Assembly (NCBI GenBank): GCA_902805655.1
Contig: CADCTF010000087.1
Span: 1-64,000, forward strand
From: an uncultured Acidimicrobiales bacterium
GTDB taxonomy: Bacteria > Actinomycetota > Acidimicrobiia > Acidimicrobiales > CADCTF01
DNA length: 64,000 nucleotides
Direction of reading: 5' to 3'
This document shows positions 43,282-53,272 of the stretch, piece by piece. Made by a program: the position numbers and the translations under genes. Positions within the stretch are counted from its first letter, which is position 1, and the number at the start of each line of letters is the position of its first letter. The notes under the pieces were generated by a model that saw only the letters and a program-made list of their open reading frames with translations, ran no database searches and was not told where the DNA came from.

Positions 43282-45348
43282 ATGAGCCGCTCGCCGAACG
43301 ACCCTCGTAACGGCCGTCCCGACCTCCCCGGTCAGGAAGGTGCCGGCAAGCCGAAGGGCGGCCCCTCCCGACCCGGCGGCATCATCCCCGGGGCCCCGGA
43401 GCAGAAGTGGCGCTGGGTGGTGCTCGTGCTGGTCGGGCTCGTCGTGCTCGTCACCATGCTCTCGGCCCTCTTCCAGCCGCCGGCTCGACGCAGCCTCAGC
43501 TACACCGAGCTCATCAACTCGGTCAACGCCGGCCAGGTGCGCACCGCCGACATCAACAACAACAACGGTCGCATCACCGGCGAGCTGGCCGACGGCACCA
43601 GGTACTCCGCGGAGGGTCCCAACCCCCTCCTGCCCAACGACGCGCAGCTCTTCCGTGACAAGGGCGTCGCCGCGGACTTCAGCACGCCGGAGCCCAACCT
43701 CCTCACCGCCCTGCTCCCCTACCTGTTGCTGTTCGGCCTGATCGCCGGGTTCTACGTCTGGATGGCGAAGCGGGCGCAGGGCCAGATGAGCGGCATCATG
43801 TCCATCGGCAAGTCCAAGGCCAAGGTGTTCAGCACCGAGAAGCCGAGCACGACCTTCGCCGACGTCGCCGGATACAACGGCGTGAAGCAGGAGATCAACG
43901 AGGTCGTCGACTTCCTGAAGCAGCCGGCCAAGTTCAAGGAGGTCGGCGCCCGGATCCCGAAGGGCGTGCTGCTCGTCGGCCCCCCGGGCACCGGCAAGAC
44001 GCTGATCGCGCGGGCCGTGGCGGGCGAGGCCGGCGTGCCGTTCATGTCGGTGACCGGGTCCGACTTCATGGAGATGTTCGTGGGCGTCGGCGCCAGCCGG
44101 GTGCGCGACCTCTTCCAGACGGCTCGCAAGCAGGCCCCGGCCATCATCTTCGTGGACGAGATCGACTCGATCGGCCGCAAGCGCGGTGCCGGCCTCGGCG
44201 GCGGGCACGACGAGCGCGAGCAGACGCTGAACCAGATGCTCTCCGAGATGGACGGCTTCGAGACCACCGAGGGCATCGTGATGATGGCGGCCACCAACCG
44301 GCCCGACATCCTCGACCCGGCCCTGCTGCGTCCCGGTCGCTTCGACCGCCAGGTGGTCGTGCCGCTCCCCGACCTCGAGGAGCGCCTTCCGATCCTGGCC
44401 GTGCACTGCAAGGACAAGAAGGTGGGTCCCGACGTCGATCTGGAGCTGGTCGCCCGGGGCACACCGGGGATGAGCGGTGCCGACCTGGCCAACCTGGTCA
44501 ACGAGGCGGCGCTGCATGCCGTGCGCCGGGGCGCCGACGCCATCGCCATGCGGGACTTCGAGGCGGCTCGCGACCGGGTGATCATGGGCCAGCGCCGGGA
44601 GTCGATGGCGCTGTCCGATGACGAGAAGGAGCGGGTCGCCTACCACGAGGGCGGGCACGCGGTGCTGGCATACGTGCTGCCCAACGCCGACCCCGTCCAC
44701 AAGGTCACGATCCTGCCGACCGGCATGGCCCTCGGCGTCACCCAGCAGCTCCCGATGGAGGAGCGGCACCTCTATCCCCGCAACTACATCGAGGACTCGC
44801 TGGCCGTGCGCATGGGCGGGCGGGTGGCGGAGATGCTCGTCTACGGCGACCTGTCCACCGGGGCCAACAACGACCTGGTGGGCAACACCGAGCTGGCTCG
44901 CAAGATGGTGCGGGAGTGGGGCATGAGCGACCGCATCGGCCCCATGGCGTGGGGCTCACAGGGCGCCGTGTTCCTGGGCGACGACCTGATGCACAGTCGT
45001 GACTACTCGGACGAGACGAGCCGCGTGATCGACGAAGAGGTCGAGCACATCCTGCGAGCCCAGGAGGATCGCGCCACGCAGGTGCTCGGCGAGCACCGCG
45101 GCGGGCTCGAGGGAGTGGCGCGCGCGCTGCTCGAGAAGGAGACGCTCGACGGCGCCGAGGTCAAGCAGCTGGTGGACGCCGCCGCCGGTCGATCGGTGCA
45201 GGAGCACCGCATCAAGCCGCTGGTGCCGATCGGCGCGGTGTCGGCCACCGCAACCCCGGACGACGCCACCGTGGAGATGCCCCGGGTGGTCAGCGACGAC
45301 ACGGTGGAGATGCCCACGCCCTTCGACGGGGGCAACGGCCGCCCCTAG
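43282..45348 (+). CDS. ftsH: ATP-dependent zinc metalloprotease FtsH
   Basis: Membrane AAA+ protease that degrades membrane and regulatory proteins. The 688-residue protein has two helices (about 36-60 and 145-165) flanking a periplasmic domain, Walker A GPPGTGKT near 234, Walker [12 protein letters not shown], the SRH arginines in [19 protein letters not shown], and the zinc site HEGGH near 455. The ATG at 43282 gives MSRSPNDPR; an upstream frame would pass through the promoter. Its TAG stop is shared in CTAG with the convergent thioredoxin gene. Confidence 0.95.
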   Translation: MSRSPNDPRNGRPDLPGQEGAGKPKGGPSRPGGIIPGAPEQKWRWVVLVLVGLVVLVTMLSALFQPPARRSLSYTELINSVNAGQVRTADINNNNGRITGELADGTRYSAEGPNPLLPNDAQLFRDKGVAADFSTPEPNLLTALLPYLLLFGLIAGFYVWMAKRAQGQMSGIMSIGKSKAKVFSTEKPSTTFADVAGYNGVKQEINEVVDFLKQPAKFKEVGARIPKGVLLVGPPGTGKTLIARAVAGEAGVPFMSVTGSDFMEMFVGVGASRVRDLFQTARKQAPAIIFVDEIDSIGRKRGAGLGGGHDEREQTLNQMLSEMDGFETTEGIVMMAATNRPDILDPALLRPGRFDRQVVVPLPDLEERLPILAVHCKDKKVGPDVDLELVARGTPGMSGADLANLVNEAALHAVRRGADAIAMRDFEAARDRVIMGQRRESMALSDDEKERVAYHEGGHAVLAYVLPNADPVHKVTILPTGMALGVTQQLPMEERHLYPRNYIEDSLAVRMGGRVAEMLVYGDLSTGANNDLVGNTELARKMVREWGMSDRIGPMAWGSQGAVFLGDDLMHSRDYSDETSRVIDEEVEHILRAQEDRATQVLGEHRGGLEGVARALLEKETLDGAEVKQLVDAAAGRSVQEHRIKPLVPIGAVSATATPDDATVEMPRVVSDDTVEMPTPFDGGNGRP

Positions 45349-45797
45349 GCGCCGAGGTCGGGCTCGGGGCTCGAGCCGGGGTCCCGAGCGTCGGCCACCG
45401 CAGCCCACAGATCGGTGGCCGACGGGGTACCCACGAAGGACTTGCGGACGACGCCGGCGGCGTCGGCGATGACGATCGTCGGCACGGTGTCCACGGCGTA
45501 CCTGTCGTGCACGTCCTTCTGCGACTGGTACGGCACCTCCGTGACCGCAACAGAGTCACTGGCCAGCGCCTCGGCCTTGGGCACCGCTCGGGCACACGAG
45601 TCGCAGGTGCTGGAGGTGAAGACGGCCACCAGCCACGGCGCTTCGGGACGGGCGAAGTCGGCGCGGTCGAGCTGGGTCGGCACGGTGGCCCGCCGGGGCT
45701 GGGTCGGGGCCTCCGGCCTCTGGCGCCGGATCACCAGGGCGATGCCGGCGGCCAGAGCCACCAGCACCAGGGCGATCACCACGCGCTGGACGTCCAT
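45345..45797 (-). CDS. Membrane-anchored thioredoxin-like protein
   Basis: A 150-residue protein with one N-terminal helix (VVIALVLVALAAGIALVIRR) and an outer thioredoxin fold. The active-site CxxC is CDSC in VFTSSTCDSCARAVPKAEA, and the cis-Pro loop is VDTVPTIVIAD. It should exchange disulfides outside the membrane. The ATG overlaps the DUF5719 stop (ATGA). It is last in the GT2-DUF5719 operon and converges on ftsH with an overlapping stop codon. Confidence 0.88.
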   Translation of the reverse strand: MDVQRVVIALVLVALAAGIALVIRRQRPEAPTQPRRATVPTQLDRADFARPEAPWLVAVFTSSTCDSCARAVPKAEALASDSVAVTEVPYQSQKDVHDRYAVDTVPTIVIADAAGVVRKSFVGTPSATDLWAAVADARDPGSSPEPDLGA

Positions 45798-47272
45798 CAG
45801 GCCGCCGGCCACAGCGGGATGCCGACAGTGGCGCTGAGGCTGGTGACGGACGGCACGTGGAGCACCCGCTCCACGGCGACCGGCGTCGACGAGCGCACGA
45901 CGAGCGAGAGGCTGGGGGCGAGGACGTGGTCCGCCATGGGGAAGACCGCCCGACCACCGGCCGGCACCGGCCGGCCCGTCAGGCCCGGTAGGCGGACCTC
46001 CCGGCCGCCCTGCAGCGCCACCACGTCGACGACGGCGTCCGCCTCCCCCGCGTTCAAGACGACCACCGACTCGGACAGCGTGGGGCCGGTGCCGCCGACC
46101 GCCAGCGCCCACGCACGAGCGAGCACCCTCGACCCGAGCGTGTCGGTGACACCGTTGTAGCCGCCCGGCGCCGCGGCGGCGATGGTGCGCTCGGCCACGA
46201 CCGGTACGTCGTTCATCGACCGCACGGTGACCGAGAAGCCAGGGCCCTTCGGCACCCGATCCTCGGAACCGAGGGCGAGCGTGGTGTGCTGGCCGGCGGG
46301 CACCTTGAGGGTGAACGGCTCGGCTTCGTCGTCCCACAGGGTCAGCTCCACGTCGACGTCAGCCTCGCGGTCGTTGGGGTTGAAGATGTGGATGTGCTCC
46401 TCCGTGCCCGGCGCGGCGGTGCCCTCGGGGAAGTACCACACCGCACCGGTGCTCGGCGCGCCGAGTGCGAGCGAGATGCCCCGGCGGGCTCCGCCCCGCA
46501 GCTGCAGCCGGTCGACCACCAAGCGGCCCCGGCGGGCGGCAACGGCTGTGGCCACGGAGCTGTAGCGGAAGTGATCGCCCGGCTTCACCACCACCAGGCC
46601 GCCACTGCGGACGACGAGGCCCTGCAGGTTCTGCGGCGCCCGCCGACCTTCCTCGGTGTCGAAGGTGACGCTCGCGATGGCGTCCTCCGGGAACGGGTTG
46701 AAGAGGAAGACCACGAGCTCGTCGTCGCGGCCGGTGGAGCCGTTGGCCAGGTACCACTGCTCGCTCGGGGCCGAAGCGCACGGAGCCGCGCTGAACCCGT
46801 TGGGGCCGACGACGACGTGCTCCACGACTGCGCCGCCCCCGTCCAGCTCGATGGTGGCTGCGGCGTACGGAGCGGCGACCACATCACCGATGCGCAGGTC
46901 GGCGCGATCGTGGGGCCCCACGGCGATCGGGGCCGTCCGTGGCTGCCCGTCGCTCGGGTGGACGCGGAGGGTGCCTCGCATCGCCCGGTCGGAGGGGTTG
47001 GCGATGGTGACGTGCGCGTCGGCCGCTCCTCCCGGCGTAGCGGTGCCCCCGGCGCAGTACCAGGTCGAGGAGAGCGCCGCGACCGGGGTGGCCTGGGGCA
47101 TGCCCGCCGGTACTAGCGCCGCCCGTGCGGGAGCGGCCTCGGCGGGGCGCAGGAAGCGGTCGGCGACAGCACCGCCCAGGAGAGCCACGGCCAAGGCGGC
47201 CACCACCGTCACGCGGCGGGTGAGCGACACCTCCCCTGGCAGTGACACCGGCCGCGCAACTCGACGCTTCAC
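45797..47272 (-). CDS. DUF5719 secreted or anchored protein
   Basis: A 491-residue protein with an N-terminal helix (VTVVAALAVALLGGAVADRF, about 19-38) and an all-beta outer part. Three similar segments begin with WYCAGGT, QWYLANGST and VWYFPEGTA; each has a following beta-sandwich pattern such as NPFPEDAIASVTFD or NPNDREADVDVELTLW. This is the DUF5719 layout of actinobacteria. The GTG overlaps the GT2-membrane gene stop (GTGA). Its role may be to bind or present a surface glycan; that is inference. Confidence 0.85.
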   Translation of the reverse strand: MKRRVARPVSLPGEVSLTRRVTVVAALAVALLGGAVADRFLRPAEAAPARAALVPAGMPQATPVAALSSTWYCAGGTATPGGAADAHVTIANPSDRAMRGTLRVHPSDGQPRTAPIAVGPHDRADLRIGDVVAAPYAAATIELDGGGAVVEHVVVGPNGFSAAPCASAPSEQWYLANGSTGRDDELVVFLFNPFPEDAIASVTFDTEEGRRAPQNLQGLVVRSGGLVVVKPGDHFRYSSVATAVAARRGRLVVDRLQLRGGARRGISLALGAPSTGAVWYFPEGTAAPGTEEHIHIFNPNDREADVDVELTLWDDEAEPFTLKVPAGQHTTLALGSEDRVPKGPGFSVTVRSMNDVPVVAERTIAAAAPGGYNGVTDTLGSRVLARAWALAVGGTGPTLSESVVVLNAGEADAVVDVVALQGGREVRLPGLTGRPVPAGGRAVFPMADHVLAPSLSLVVRSSTPVAVERVLHVPSVTSLSATVGIPLWPAA

Positions 47273-50200
47273 TGGGCCGGGCCTACGTCGTGGGTGACCG
47301 CCGGGCGGCCGAGGCGCGGGCCCCGTCCGCGAGCCAGGACTCGCAGCGCGCCGAGCCACAGCACGGCCTGCCCCCCAAGCGCCGCCCATCGCCATGGCGG
47401 CGTGTCGTAGCGCAACGTGGCCGGCCCGGAGGTCGCCCCCTCGAACAGGTTGGCGAACCCGAAGGCGGCGCGGCGGGGACGGCGTTCGCCGTCCTGCTGC
47501 AACGACCACCGCGACGAGGCCGACTCGGCGAAGTACAGGTCGCCAGCCGCGGCCGAGCCCTCGAAGCGGGTGGGCGACCGCCCCTGGTCGAGCACCGGCG
47601 GTGCCCCGCGCATGTCGGCGGTGCGAGCAGCTCCCGGCCACGAGCCGCGACTGGCGTCACTGACCGGGCCGGGAACGGAGGCGCGGGCCGGCGCCCACGC
47701 CGTGTTCTCGTACACGGCGAGGGCGTCGTCCAGGCTCACCAGCTTCAGGTCGCTCTGGGCGCGGAAGCTCGCCGTCACGTCGGATGGAGGTGGGAGCGCC
47801 GGGAGCCCCTGTCCGCGGGGAGCCAGCGCCGCCGGCACGGCGATGTACCGCACCGCCATGGGAGCGAGCAGGTGACCGAGCTGACTGGTCTCGGAGCGGC
47901 GTGCACGTTCCACCGCGATGCCGAGGCGACGGGTGCCTCCCGCCTCCGGGCCCGGCCAGAGCGACGTGACCGTCGGCGGCCCGTTGCGCGAGGTGCCGTA
48001 GGCCAGTCCTTCGCCGAGAGGCCAGCCGGCCAGGGGGAGCGTGTCGGGCCGGCCCACCCAGAGCACCCGGAAGGCGCCCTGCTGCTCCTGGTCGGGCATC
48101 CACGACAGGAGGCCCGCGAAGTCGCGTTGCGGGAGGTGCCAACGGCCGTCCAGCGCGCCGGACACCATGGGCAGCACAGCCACCACTGCCGCGCATCCGG
48201 CGGTGACGGACGCGACCTGGCGCCAGCCCAGCTTGTACCCGGGCAGGTCGACCTGGAAGGCCGCCAGGCCGAGCGCAGCACAGAGGGGCAGCGCCACCGC
48301 GGCCGGGGCGAGCAGGGCGTGGAGGGCGGGCGGCGGCACGCCGAGCCACCCTTGCGCCGATGCCCAGCCGAACGCCCACGTGATCGTCGCGACGACCCAG
48401 AGGCGCGCCGCCCACTCGAAGCGCCACCGCCGCCCCACCAGCAGGACCAGGGCCGCAGCCACCAGCGGAGCCCATCCGACCAAGCCTCCGTCCGAGCGAC
48501 CCGGGGTGAGGCGTACGAGGTCGGCGAAGCTCGGCCTCTCCCCTGGCGCCGGTCCGAGGCCCAGCAACCCGCTCCAGCCCTCGCCGGCAACGGCGAGGCT
48601 CCACGGCAGGTTGAGCGCAACAGCGACCACCGCAGCCACGCCGGCCAGGCGCAGCACCCTCCAACCGGCAGCCGGGTGTCCGGTGGCGAGGAAGCCCAGG
48701 GCCAGACCCACGGCACTGACGAGCGCAGCCACCAACGTGGCCGGAGAGAAGGCGCCGGCGAGGGCGAGGAGCACCGCCAGGGACACGAGCTGACGCACGC
48801 GGGACCCTGGTGGAGCCGACGGACCCGGCCGGACCCAGTCGCTCTGCGGTGGGGAGGCGGCGTGGTGGCGACCCTCCATGGCCACCTCGGCCACCCGCAG
48901 CTCCTCGAGGTCGAAGGGATCGAAGGGGTCGAGCGACCCGCCCTCGGCGCCCATCGCGACTCGCTCCTCGTCGTGGCGCACATCGACCGCTCGACCTCGG
49001 CGGAACCCGACGATCGGCACGCGCCGCATGGCGTCCTCCAGCGGTGCCCGCGCCCCGAAGGGAGGCAGGCCGCTGGCCCGGAGGAGCCGGGACACGACGA
49101 ACGGCATGGCCGCGTAGGCCACCAGTCCCGACCACCGGCCTCGGGCCAGCGCGTCATAGGGCAGGGCGATGGCGGCGTAGAGCACGGCGGCGACGAGCCG
49201 AGACCGCCAGGACCCGATCGGCGTGGCCAGGCGGAACATCCCGAAGACGCCGACGGGCACCATGCCGAGGACGAGCACCTTGTGAAGCAGACCCATGTCG
49301 CCGAGGAGCAGCCCACCAGCCAGGCCCATCAGGGCGAAGGCCAGTGGCGCGGGGCTCTCCGACCCCATGCCGGTGGTGCGCCATCCCGACGCGAACTCCC
49401 GGAGTAGACCGAGGGGACTGTCCGGCAGGGCCGACAGCTCCCCGACCTCGGGGATGCTCCCGGCCAACAGGTGGCGGCTGCCGATCAGGAGCACCGCAGC
49501 GACGACGCTCAGCACGGCGACGGTGGCGGACGAGCCGCGGCGTCGCATCGTCCTCGACAGGGCCCGCCCGGCCGCTCCCAACGTCGGTTCGTCGACCGGC
49601 GAGCCGCTGCGCAGGAGGCCGGTGAGCCTCGTGCGGCTTCGGGTCTGCATCGAGCGCAGCACCCGGTCCGGCATGGCCCTCTGGCGCTGCACCGCCCGGC
49701 GCGCCGCGAAGATCCCGGGCCCGCGGAGGTTCCAGAGCCAGGCGCCCACGAGCCCGGAGGAACCCACCCGACGGCCGGTGGCCACACCGATGACCAGCTC
49801 GACCATGCGAACGACGACCAGCTGTGGCAGCAGCAGGACCAGCCGGAGGGGACGGTACGTCTTGAGGAGGGTGCGGAGTCGATGGCGCCAGGCCAGTGCG
49901 GTGATGCCGTGCCGCCGCTCGCCCCCCCCGGGCTCGGCGCGATCCGAGCCCAGCACGAGTGGTCGGGCACCCGAAGCCGCGGCCTCCAGGTGACGCACCT
50001 TGGCGGCCGGCGCGACCACGACGCGGGCGCCCGCCAGCTGTGCCCTCCAGCTCAGGTCGAGGTCCTCCCCGATCATGACCATGGAGGCGTCGAAGCCGCC
50101 GAGCGTGGTGAAGAGGTCGGCGCGCACCAGCGTGCAACCGCCCGGGGCCACGAAGACATCTCGCACCGCGTCGTGCTGCTCCTGGTCGAGCTCACCCCGC

Positions 50201-50691
50201 CCGACGGGGGTGGTGAGCCCCGCCTTGTCGGCTCGGCTGCCCACGGCCAGGAGCCGTGACGGCTCGTTCCAGTCCACCAGCTTGGGCGCCACGACCCCGG
50301 CGTTCGAGCGGTAGGCCTCCTCGACGAGCAGACGGATGGCGTCCGGCTCGGGTGCGGCATCGTCGTGGAGGAAGACGAAGTGGGTGGCCCCCTCCACCAC
50401 GGCCATCACCTCGTTGGCACTGGCCGCGTAGCCACCGTTCTCCGCCGTTCGACGGACGAAGGCCGACGGCAGGACGGCGGCGACGCGGCTGGTCGGGTCC
50501 ACCGCGCTGGCGGCGTCGATGAGCAGCACCGACAGGTCGGGGTAGTCCTGTGCGGCGAGCGCCTGGAGCGACTCCTCCAGCCAGGGCCCCGGGTCGTGGA
50601 CCACCATCACCGCGACCACCGGTGGAGCACCGGCCGTGGGCGGGGTCTCGTCCGGGTATGGCGGCGAGTCCGGGGGTGCCTGCGTGCTCAT
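47269..50691 (-). CDS. GT2 glycosyltransferase fused to a large membrane domain
   Basis: A 1140-residue protein. Residues 25-260 are a GT2 domain with VVAVMVVHDPGPWLEE, FVFLHDDAAPEPDAI (DxD region) and IGEDLDLSWRAQLAGA. The remainder holds roughly 12-14 helices in two blocks with soluble segments, ending with an outer domain and a last helix. Proteins of this form lie next to DUF5719 in many actinobacteria. It probably builds a surface polymer and exports it or anchors it. The start at 50691 gives MSTQAPPDSPPYP; TACCGT lies 10 nt upstream. The sugar is unknown. Confidence 0.82.
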   Translation of the reverse strand: MSTQAPPDSPPYPDETPPTAGAPPVVAVMVVHDPGPWLEESLQALAAQDYPDLSVLLIDAASAVDPTSRVAAVLPSAFVRRTAENGGYAASANEVMAVVEGATHFVFLHDDAAPEPDAIRLLVEEAYRSNAGVVAPKLVDWNEPSRLLAVGSRADKAGLTTPVGRGELDQEQHDAVRDVFVAPGGCTLVRADLFTTLGGFDASMVMIGEDLDLSWRAQLAGARVVVAPAAKVRHLEAAASGARPLVLGSDRAEPGGGERRHGITALAWRHRLRTLLKTYRPLRLVLLLPQLVVVRMVELVIGVATGRRVGSSGLVGAWLWNLRGPGIFAARRAVQRQRAMPDRVLRSMQTRSRTRLTGLLRSGSPVDEPTLGAAGRALSRTMRRRGSSATVAVLSVVAAVLLIGSRHLLAGSIPEVGELSALPDSPLGLLREFASGWRTTGMGSESPAPLAFALMGLAGGLLLGDMGLLHKVLVLGMVPVGVFGMFRLATPIGSWRSRLVAAVLYAAIALPYDALARGRWSGLVAYAAMPFVVSRLLRASGLPPFGARAPLEDAMRRVPIVGFRRGRAVDVRHDEERVAMGAEGGSLDPFDPFDLEELRVAEVAMEGRHHAASPPQSDWVRPGPSAPPGSRVRQLVSLAVLLALAGAFSPATLVAALVSAVGLALGFLATGHPAAGWRVLRLAGVAAVVAVALNLPWSLAVAGEGWSGLLGLGPAPGERPSFADLVRLTPGRSDGGLVGWAPLVAAALVLLVGRRWRFEWAARLWVVATITWAFGWASAQGWLGVPPPALHALLAPAAVALPLCAALGLAAFQVDLPGYKLGWRQVASVTAGCAAVVAVLPMVSGALDGRWHLPQRDFAGLLSWMPDQEQQGAFRVLWVGRPDTLPLAGWPLGEGLAYGTSRNGPPTVTSLWPGPEAGGTRRLGIAVERARRSETSQLGHLLAPMAVRYIAVPAALAPRGQGLPALPPPSDVTASFRAQSDLKLVSLDDALAVYENTAWAPARASVPGPVSDASRGSWPGAARTADMRGAPPVLDQGRSPTRFEGSAAAGDLYFAESASSRWSLQQDGERRPRRAAFGFANLFEGATSGPATLRYDTPPWRWAALGGQAVLWLGALRVLARGRGPRLGRPAVTHDVGPAQ

Positions 50692-50801
50692 GGACGGGTG
50701 CACGGTAGCCCGCTGCCCTGTCCCCGGCTCGGGGCCTGGCGCTAGCTGTTGTTTATCGTCTGCTGTAGATTGTGAACGTTCCGCTCTCCGGAGGAGACCC
50801 G

Positions 50802-50990
50802 ATGACCGAAGCACGAGATCTGACCGCACTGCTGCGCGACGGCGCCTACACCGCCGTGGGCTTCGGTGTGGTGGCCCTCCAGAAGGCCATGGTGCAGAGG
50901 GCCGAGCTCAGGAAGCGGCTAGAAGCCGGAGCACGCGACGCTCGCGAGCAGGTGCGCCGCGTGGCCGAGGAGCTCGCCGCCCTCCGGTAG
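50802..50990 (+). CDS. Small helical protein, unknown function
   Basis: A 62-residue protein with a strong GGAGGAG ribosome site before the ATG at 50802. It opens MTEARDLTALLRDGAYTAVG and has a short hydrophobic stretch (FGVVALQKAMV) followed by a charged helix (LRKRLEAGARDAREQVRRVA) that could form a coiled coil. I do not recognise the family. It lies between the giant GT2 gene on the other strand and the MFS gene 42 nt downstream on the same strand. Confidence 0.6.
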   Translation: MTEARDLTALLRDGAYTAVGFGVVALQKAMVQRAELRKRLEAGARDAREQVRRVAEELAALR

Positions 50991-51032
50991 GCCGCCCACC
51001 CTCGTCGGCGGTGCTTCACTAGGAGCGCCCCG

Positions 51033-52349
51033 ATGCCCGACGAGCCCGTTCCGCCCGACCAGCCAGATGAGCGCGATGAGCCCGATCAGCCGGCCCATGG
51101 CCTCCGCCGGGCGATGCGGGCGTTCAAGAACCGTGACTTCACGATCTTCTGGTTCGGCGCCCTGGCCTCCAACACCGGCTCGTGGGTGCAGAACCTGGCC
51201 GTGCCCTACGTGCTCTACGAGGTCACCCAGAGCGCCTTCTGGGTCGGGTTGGCGACGTTCTTCCAGTTCATCCCGGCCATGCTGCTCGGCCCGCTGGCCG
51301 GTTCCGTGGCCGACCGCTTCGACCGCCGCAAGGTGCTGCTCATCACCCAGAGCCTGCTGGCCCTGTCGGCCGTGGCTCTCTGGGCCGCCTGGGCTGGCGG
51401 CGTCCGCAGCCCCGGGGTCATCCTCGCCCTCGTCGCGCTCAGCGGCGTCTTCGCCGGCATCAACATCCCGAGCTGGCAGTCCTTCGTCAACGACCTCGTG
51501 CCCCGGGAGGACCTGCTCTCCGCCGTCGCGCTGAACTCGCTGCAGTTCAACGCGGCGAGAGCCCTCGGGCCGGGCATCGCCGGCATCATGCTGGCGACGT
51601 TGGGCCCGAGCTGGGCCTTCCTGCTCAACGCCGTCTCCTTCGGCTTCGTGCTGCTCGCGCTCGCGCTCGTCCGCACCCGCCAGGCGGCCCGCACCAGCGT
51701 CCTGACCGGGGGGTTCCTGCGCCAGTTCCGCCGGGCCATGGCCTACACCCGCACCCAGCCCGGCATCGTGGTCGGCATCGTCGTCGCCGTGCTCATCGGC
51801 GGGCTCGGCAACCCGATCTTCCAGTTCACCGTGGTGTTCGCGGCCGAGGTGTTCAAGGTCGGGCCTCGCTGGCTCAGCCTCATGAACGTCGCCCTCGGCG
51901 TGGGTGCCGTACTGGCCGCCCCCATCGTGAGCGGCTGGGACGACGTCCTGAGCCGGGGCACCCTCGTGCGGTGGGCGATGTTGCTCTACGGCGCCGCCAT
52001 CATCGCGTTCGCTCTCGCCCCGAACTACGCCATCGGCCTCATCGCGCTCGTGGTGGTGGGCGGAGGCTTCCTGGCGGTCATCTCGGCCACCAACACAGCT
52101 GTGCAGGTGATCGTGGCCGACCACATGCGCGGGCGGGTGATGGCGTTCCGCATCATGGCGTTCACCGGGGCCTATCCCGTGGGCGCGCTGCTGCAGGGGG
52201 TGCTGTCCGACGTCATCGGGCCGCGGATCACCGTGGCCGGCGCCGGCGCGATCCTCACCGTCGCAGCCGTCTGGCTGGGCCTGCGACCGGACGTCCTGGC
52301 GCGCCTCGACGACGAGCACGACGAAGACATCGGCGCCGACGGGGCCTGA
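51033..52349 (+). CDS. MFS transporter, EntS-like
   Basis: A 438-residue major-facilitator protein with 12 predicted helices. FKNRDFTIFWFGALASNTGS near residue 31 and the loop GSVADRFDRRKVLL (MFS motif A variant) place it in the MFS_3/EntS exporter group, whose members export siderophores or drugs. It has an acidic Pro-rich N-terminus. The substrate cannot be told. It is convergent with the epimerase gene. Confidence 0.88.
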   Translation: MPDEPVPPDQPDERDEPDQPAHGLRRAMRAFKNRDFTIFWFGALASNTGSWVQNLAVPYVLYEVTQSAFWVGLATFFQFIPAMLLGPLAGSVADRFDRRKVLLITQSLLALSAVALWAAWAGGVRSPGVILALVALSGVFAGINIPSWQSFVNDLVPREDLLSAVALNSLQFNAARALGPGIAGIMLATLGPSWAFLLNAVSFGFVLLALALVRTRQAARTSVLTGGFLRQFRRAMAYTRTQPGIVVGIVVAVLIGGLGNPIFQFTVVFAAEVFKVGPRWLSLMNVALGVGAVLAAPIVSGWDDVLSRGTLVRWAMLLYGAAIIAFALAPNYAIGLIALVVVGGGFLAVISATNTAVQVIVADHMRGRVMAFRIMAFTGAYPVGALLQGVLSDVIGPRITVAGAGAILTVAAVWLGLRPDVLARLDDEHDEDIGADGA

Positions 52350-52359
52350 CCAGGGCGGC

Positions 52360-53259
52360 TCAGCCGGACAGCGAGGCGCGCCAGTGGTCGAGACAGGCGG
52401 CGAGCGTCTGCTCCAGCTTCCACTCCTGGTGCCACCCGGTGTCGCGCACGAGCAGCGCGGGGTCGCCGCGCAGCACCGGCAGGTCGAGCGGCCGGATCAG
52501 CGCCGGATCGACCGAGATCTCGAGGTCCGACCCGGAGAGATCCAGCAGCATGTCGGCGACCTCGGAGATGGCCACGTCGACACCGCTGCAGACGTTGTAG
52601 GCGGCCCCGGGGGTGGCCCGCTCCATCAGCAACCGGTAGGCGCGCACCACGTCGCGCACGTCGGTGATGTCCCTTCGAGCGGCCAGGTTGCCGGCGACGA
52701 TGGAGCGGGCGCCCGACCGCTCGGCCTCCACCACCCGTCGGGCCAGGCCGGACACGGCGAACGTCGGTGCCTGCCCCGGACCCACGTGGTTGAAGGCGCG
52801 CACCCGGATCACCGGCACGCCGAAGCCCAGCTGGGCCTGCATCCCCAGGTACTCCGCCGCCACCTTGCTGGCGGCGTAGGGGGTGGCCGGCCGCAGGGGT
52901 GACGCCTCCGTCAGCGGCAGGTCCTGCGGCGAGACCGCGCCGTACACCTCGGCCGAGCTGACCAGAAGGACGCGGGGCACCGTGTCACACGAGCGAGCCG
53001 CGTCGAGCACGTGCTGGGTGCCCAGGGTGTTGACGCGCACCGTCTCGGCCGGGTCGTTCCACGACTCCCCAACATGGGTGAGGGCAGCCAGGTGGTAGAT
53101 CGCGTCCGGCTGCGCCTTGCGGATCGACGGCCCGATGATGGAGGGGTCGGTGATGTCCACCTCGGTGCCCGCGACCACCACCTCGTCGCCCTGCTCGGCG
53201 AGGTGCGCGCTGAGCCACGTCCCGACGAAGCCGTGACCCCCGGTGATGAAGGCTCGCAT
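52360..53259 (-). CDS. NAD(P)-dependent sugar epimerase/reductase, GDP-4-keto-6-deoxymannose reductase-like
   Basis: Probable reductase that makes a GDP-6-deoxyhexose such as rhamnose or a talose form. The 299-residue SDR protein has the nucleotide loop ITGGHGFVGTWL, SSAEVYG, and the catalytic YAASK near residue 128. AFNHVGPGQAPTFAVSGLAR closely follows the RMD pattern. It is last in the minus-strand glycosyltransferase unit. GDP-mannose from manB would be a fitting source, but no GDP-mannose 4,6-dehydratase is in the window. Confidence 0.85.
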   Translation of the reverse strand: MRAFITGGHGFVGTWLSAHLAEQGDEVVVAGTEVDITDPSIIGPSIRKAQPDAIYHLAALTHVGESWNDPAETVRVNTLGTQHVLDAARSCDTVPRVLLVSSAEVYGAVSPQDLPLTEASPLRPATPYAASKVAAEYLGMQAQLGFGVPVIRVRAFNHVGPGQAPTFAVSGLARRVVEAERSGARSIVAGNLAARRDITDVRDVVRAYRLLMERATPGAAYNVCSGVDVAISEVADMLLDLSGSDLEISVDPALIRPLDLPVLRGDPALLVRDTGWHQEWKLEQTLAACLDHWRASLSG

Positions 53260-53266
53260 CGGGTCG

Positions 53267-53272
53267 ACCCTA
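53267..53272 (-). promoter_or_regulatory. Possible -10 element of the epimerase gene
   Basis: On the minus strand TAGGGT lies 7 nt before the epimerase ATG. Its first three bases are the stop codon of the glycosyltransferase gene before it, so part of the match is forced and the call is weak. Confidence 0.25.
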
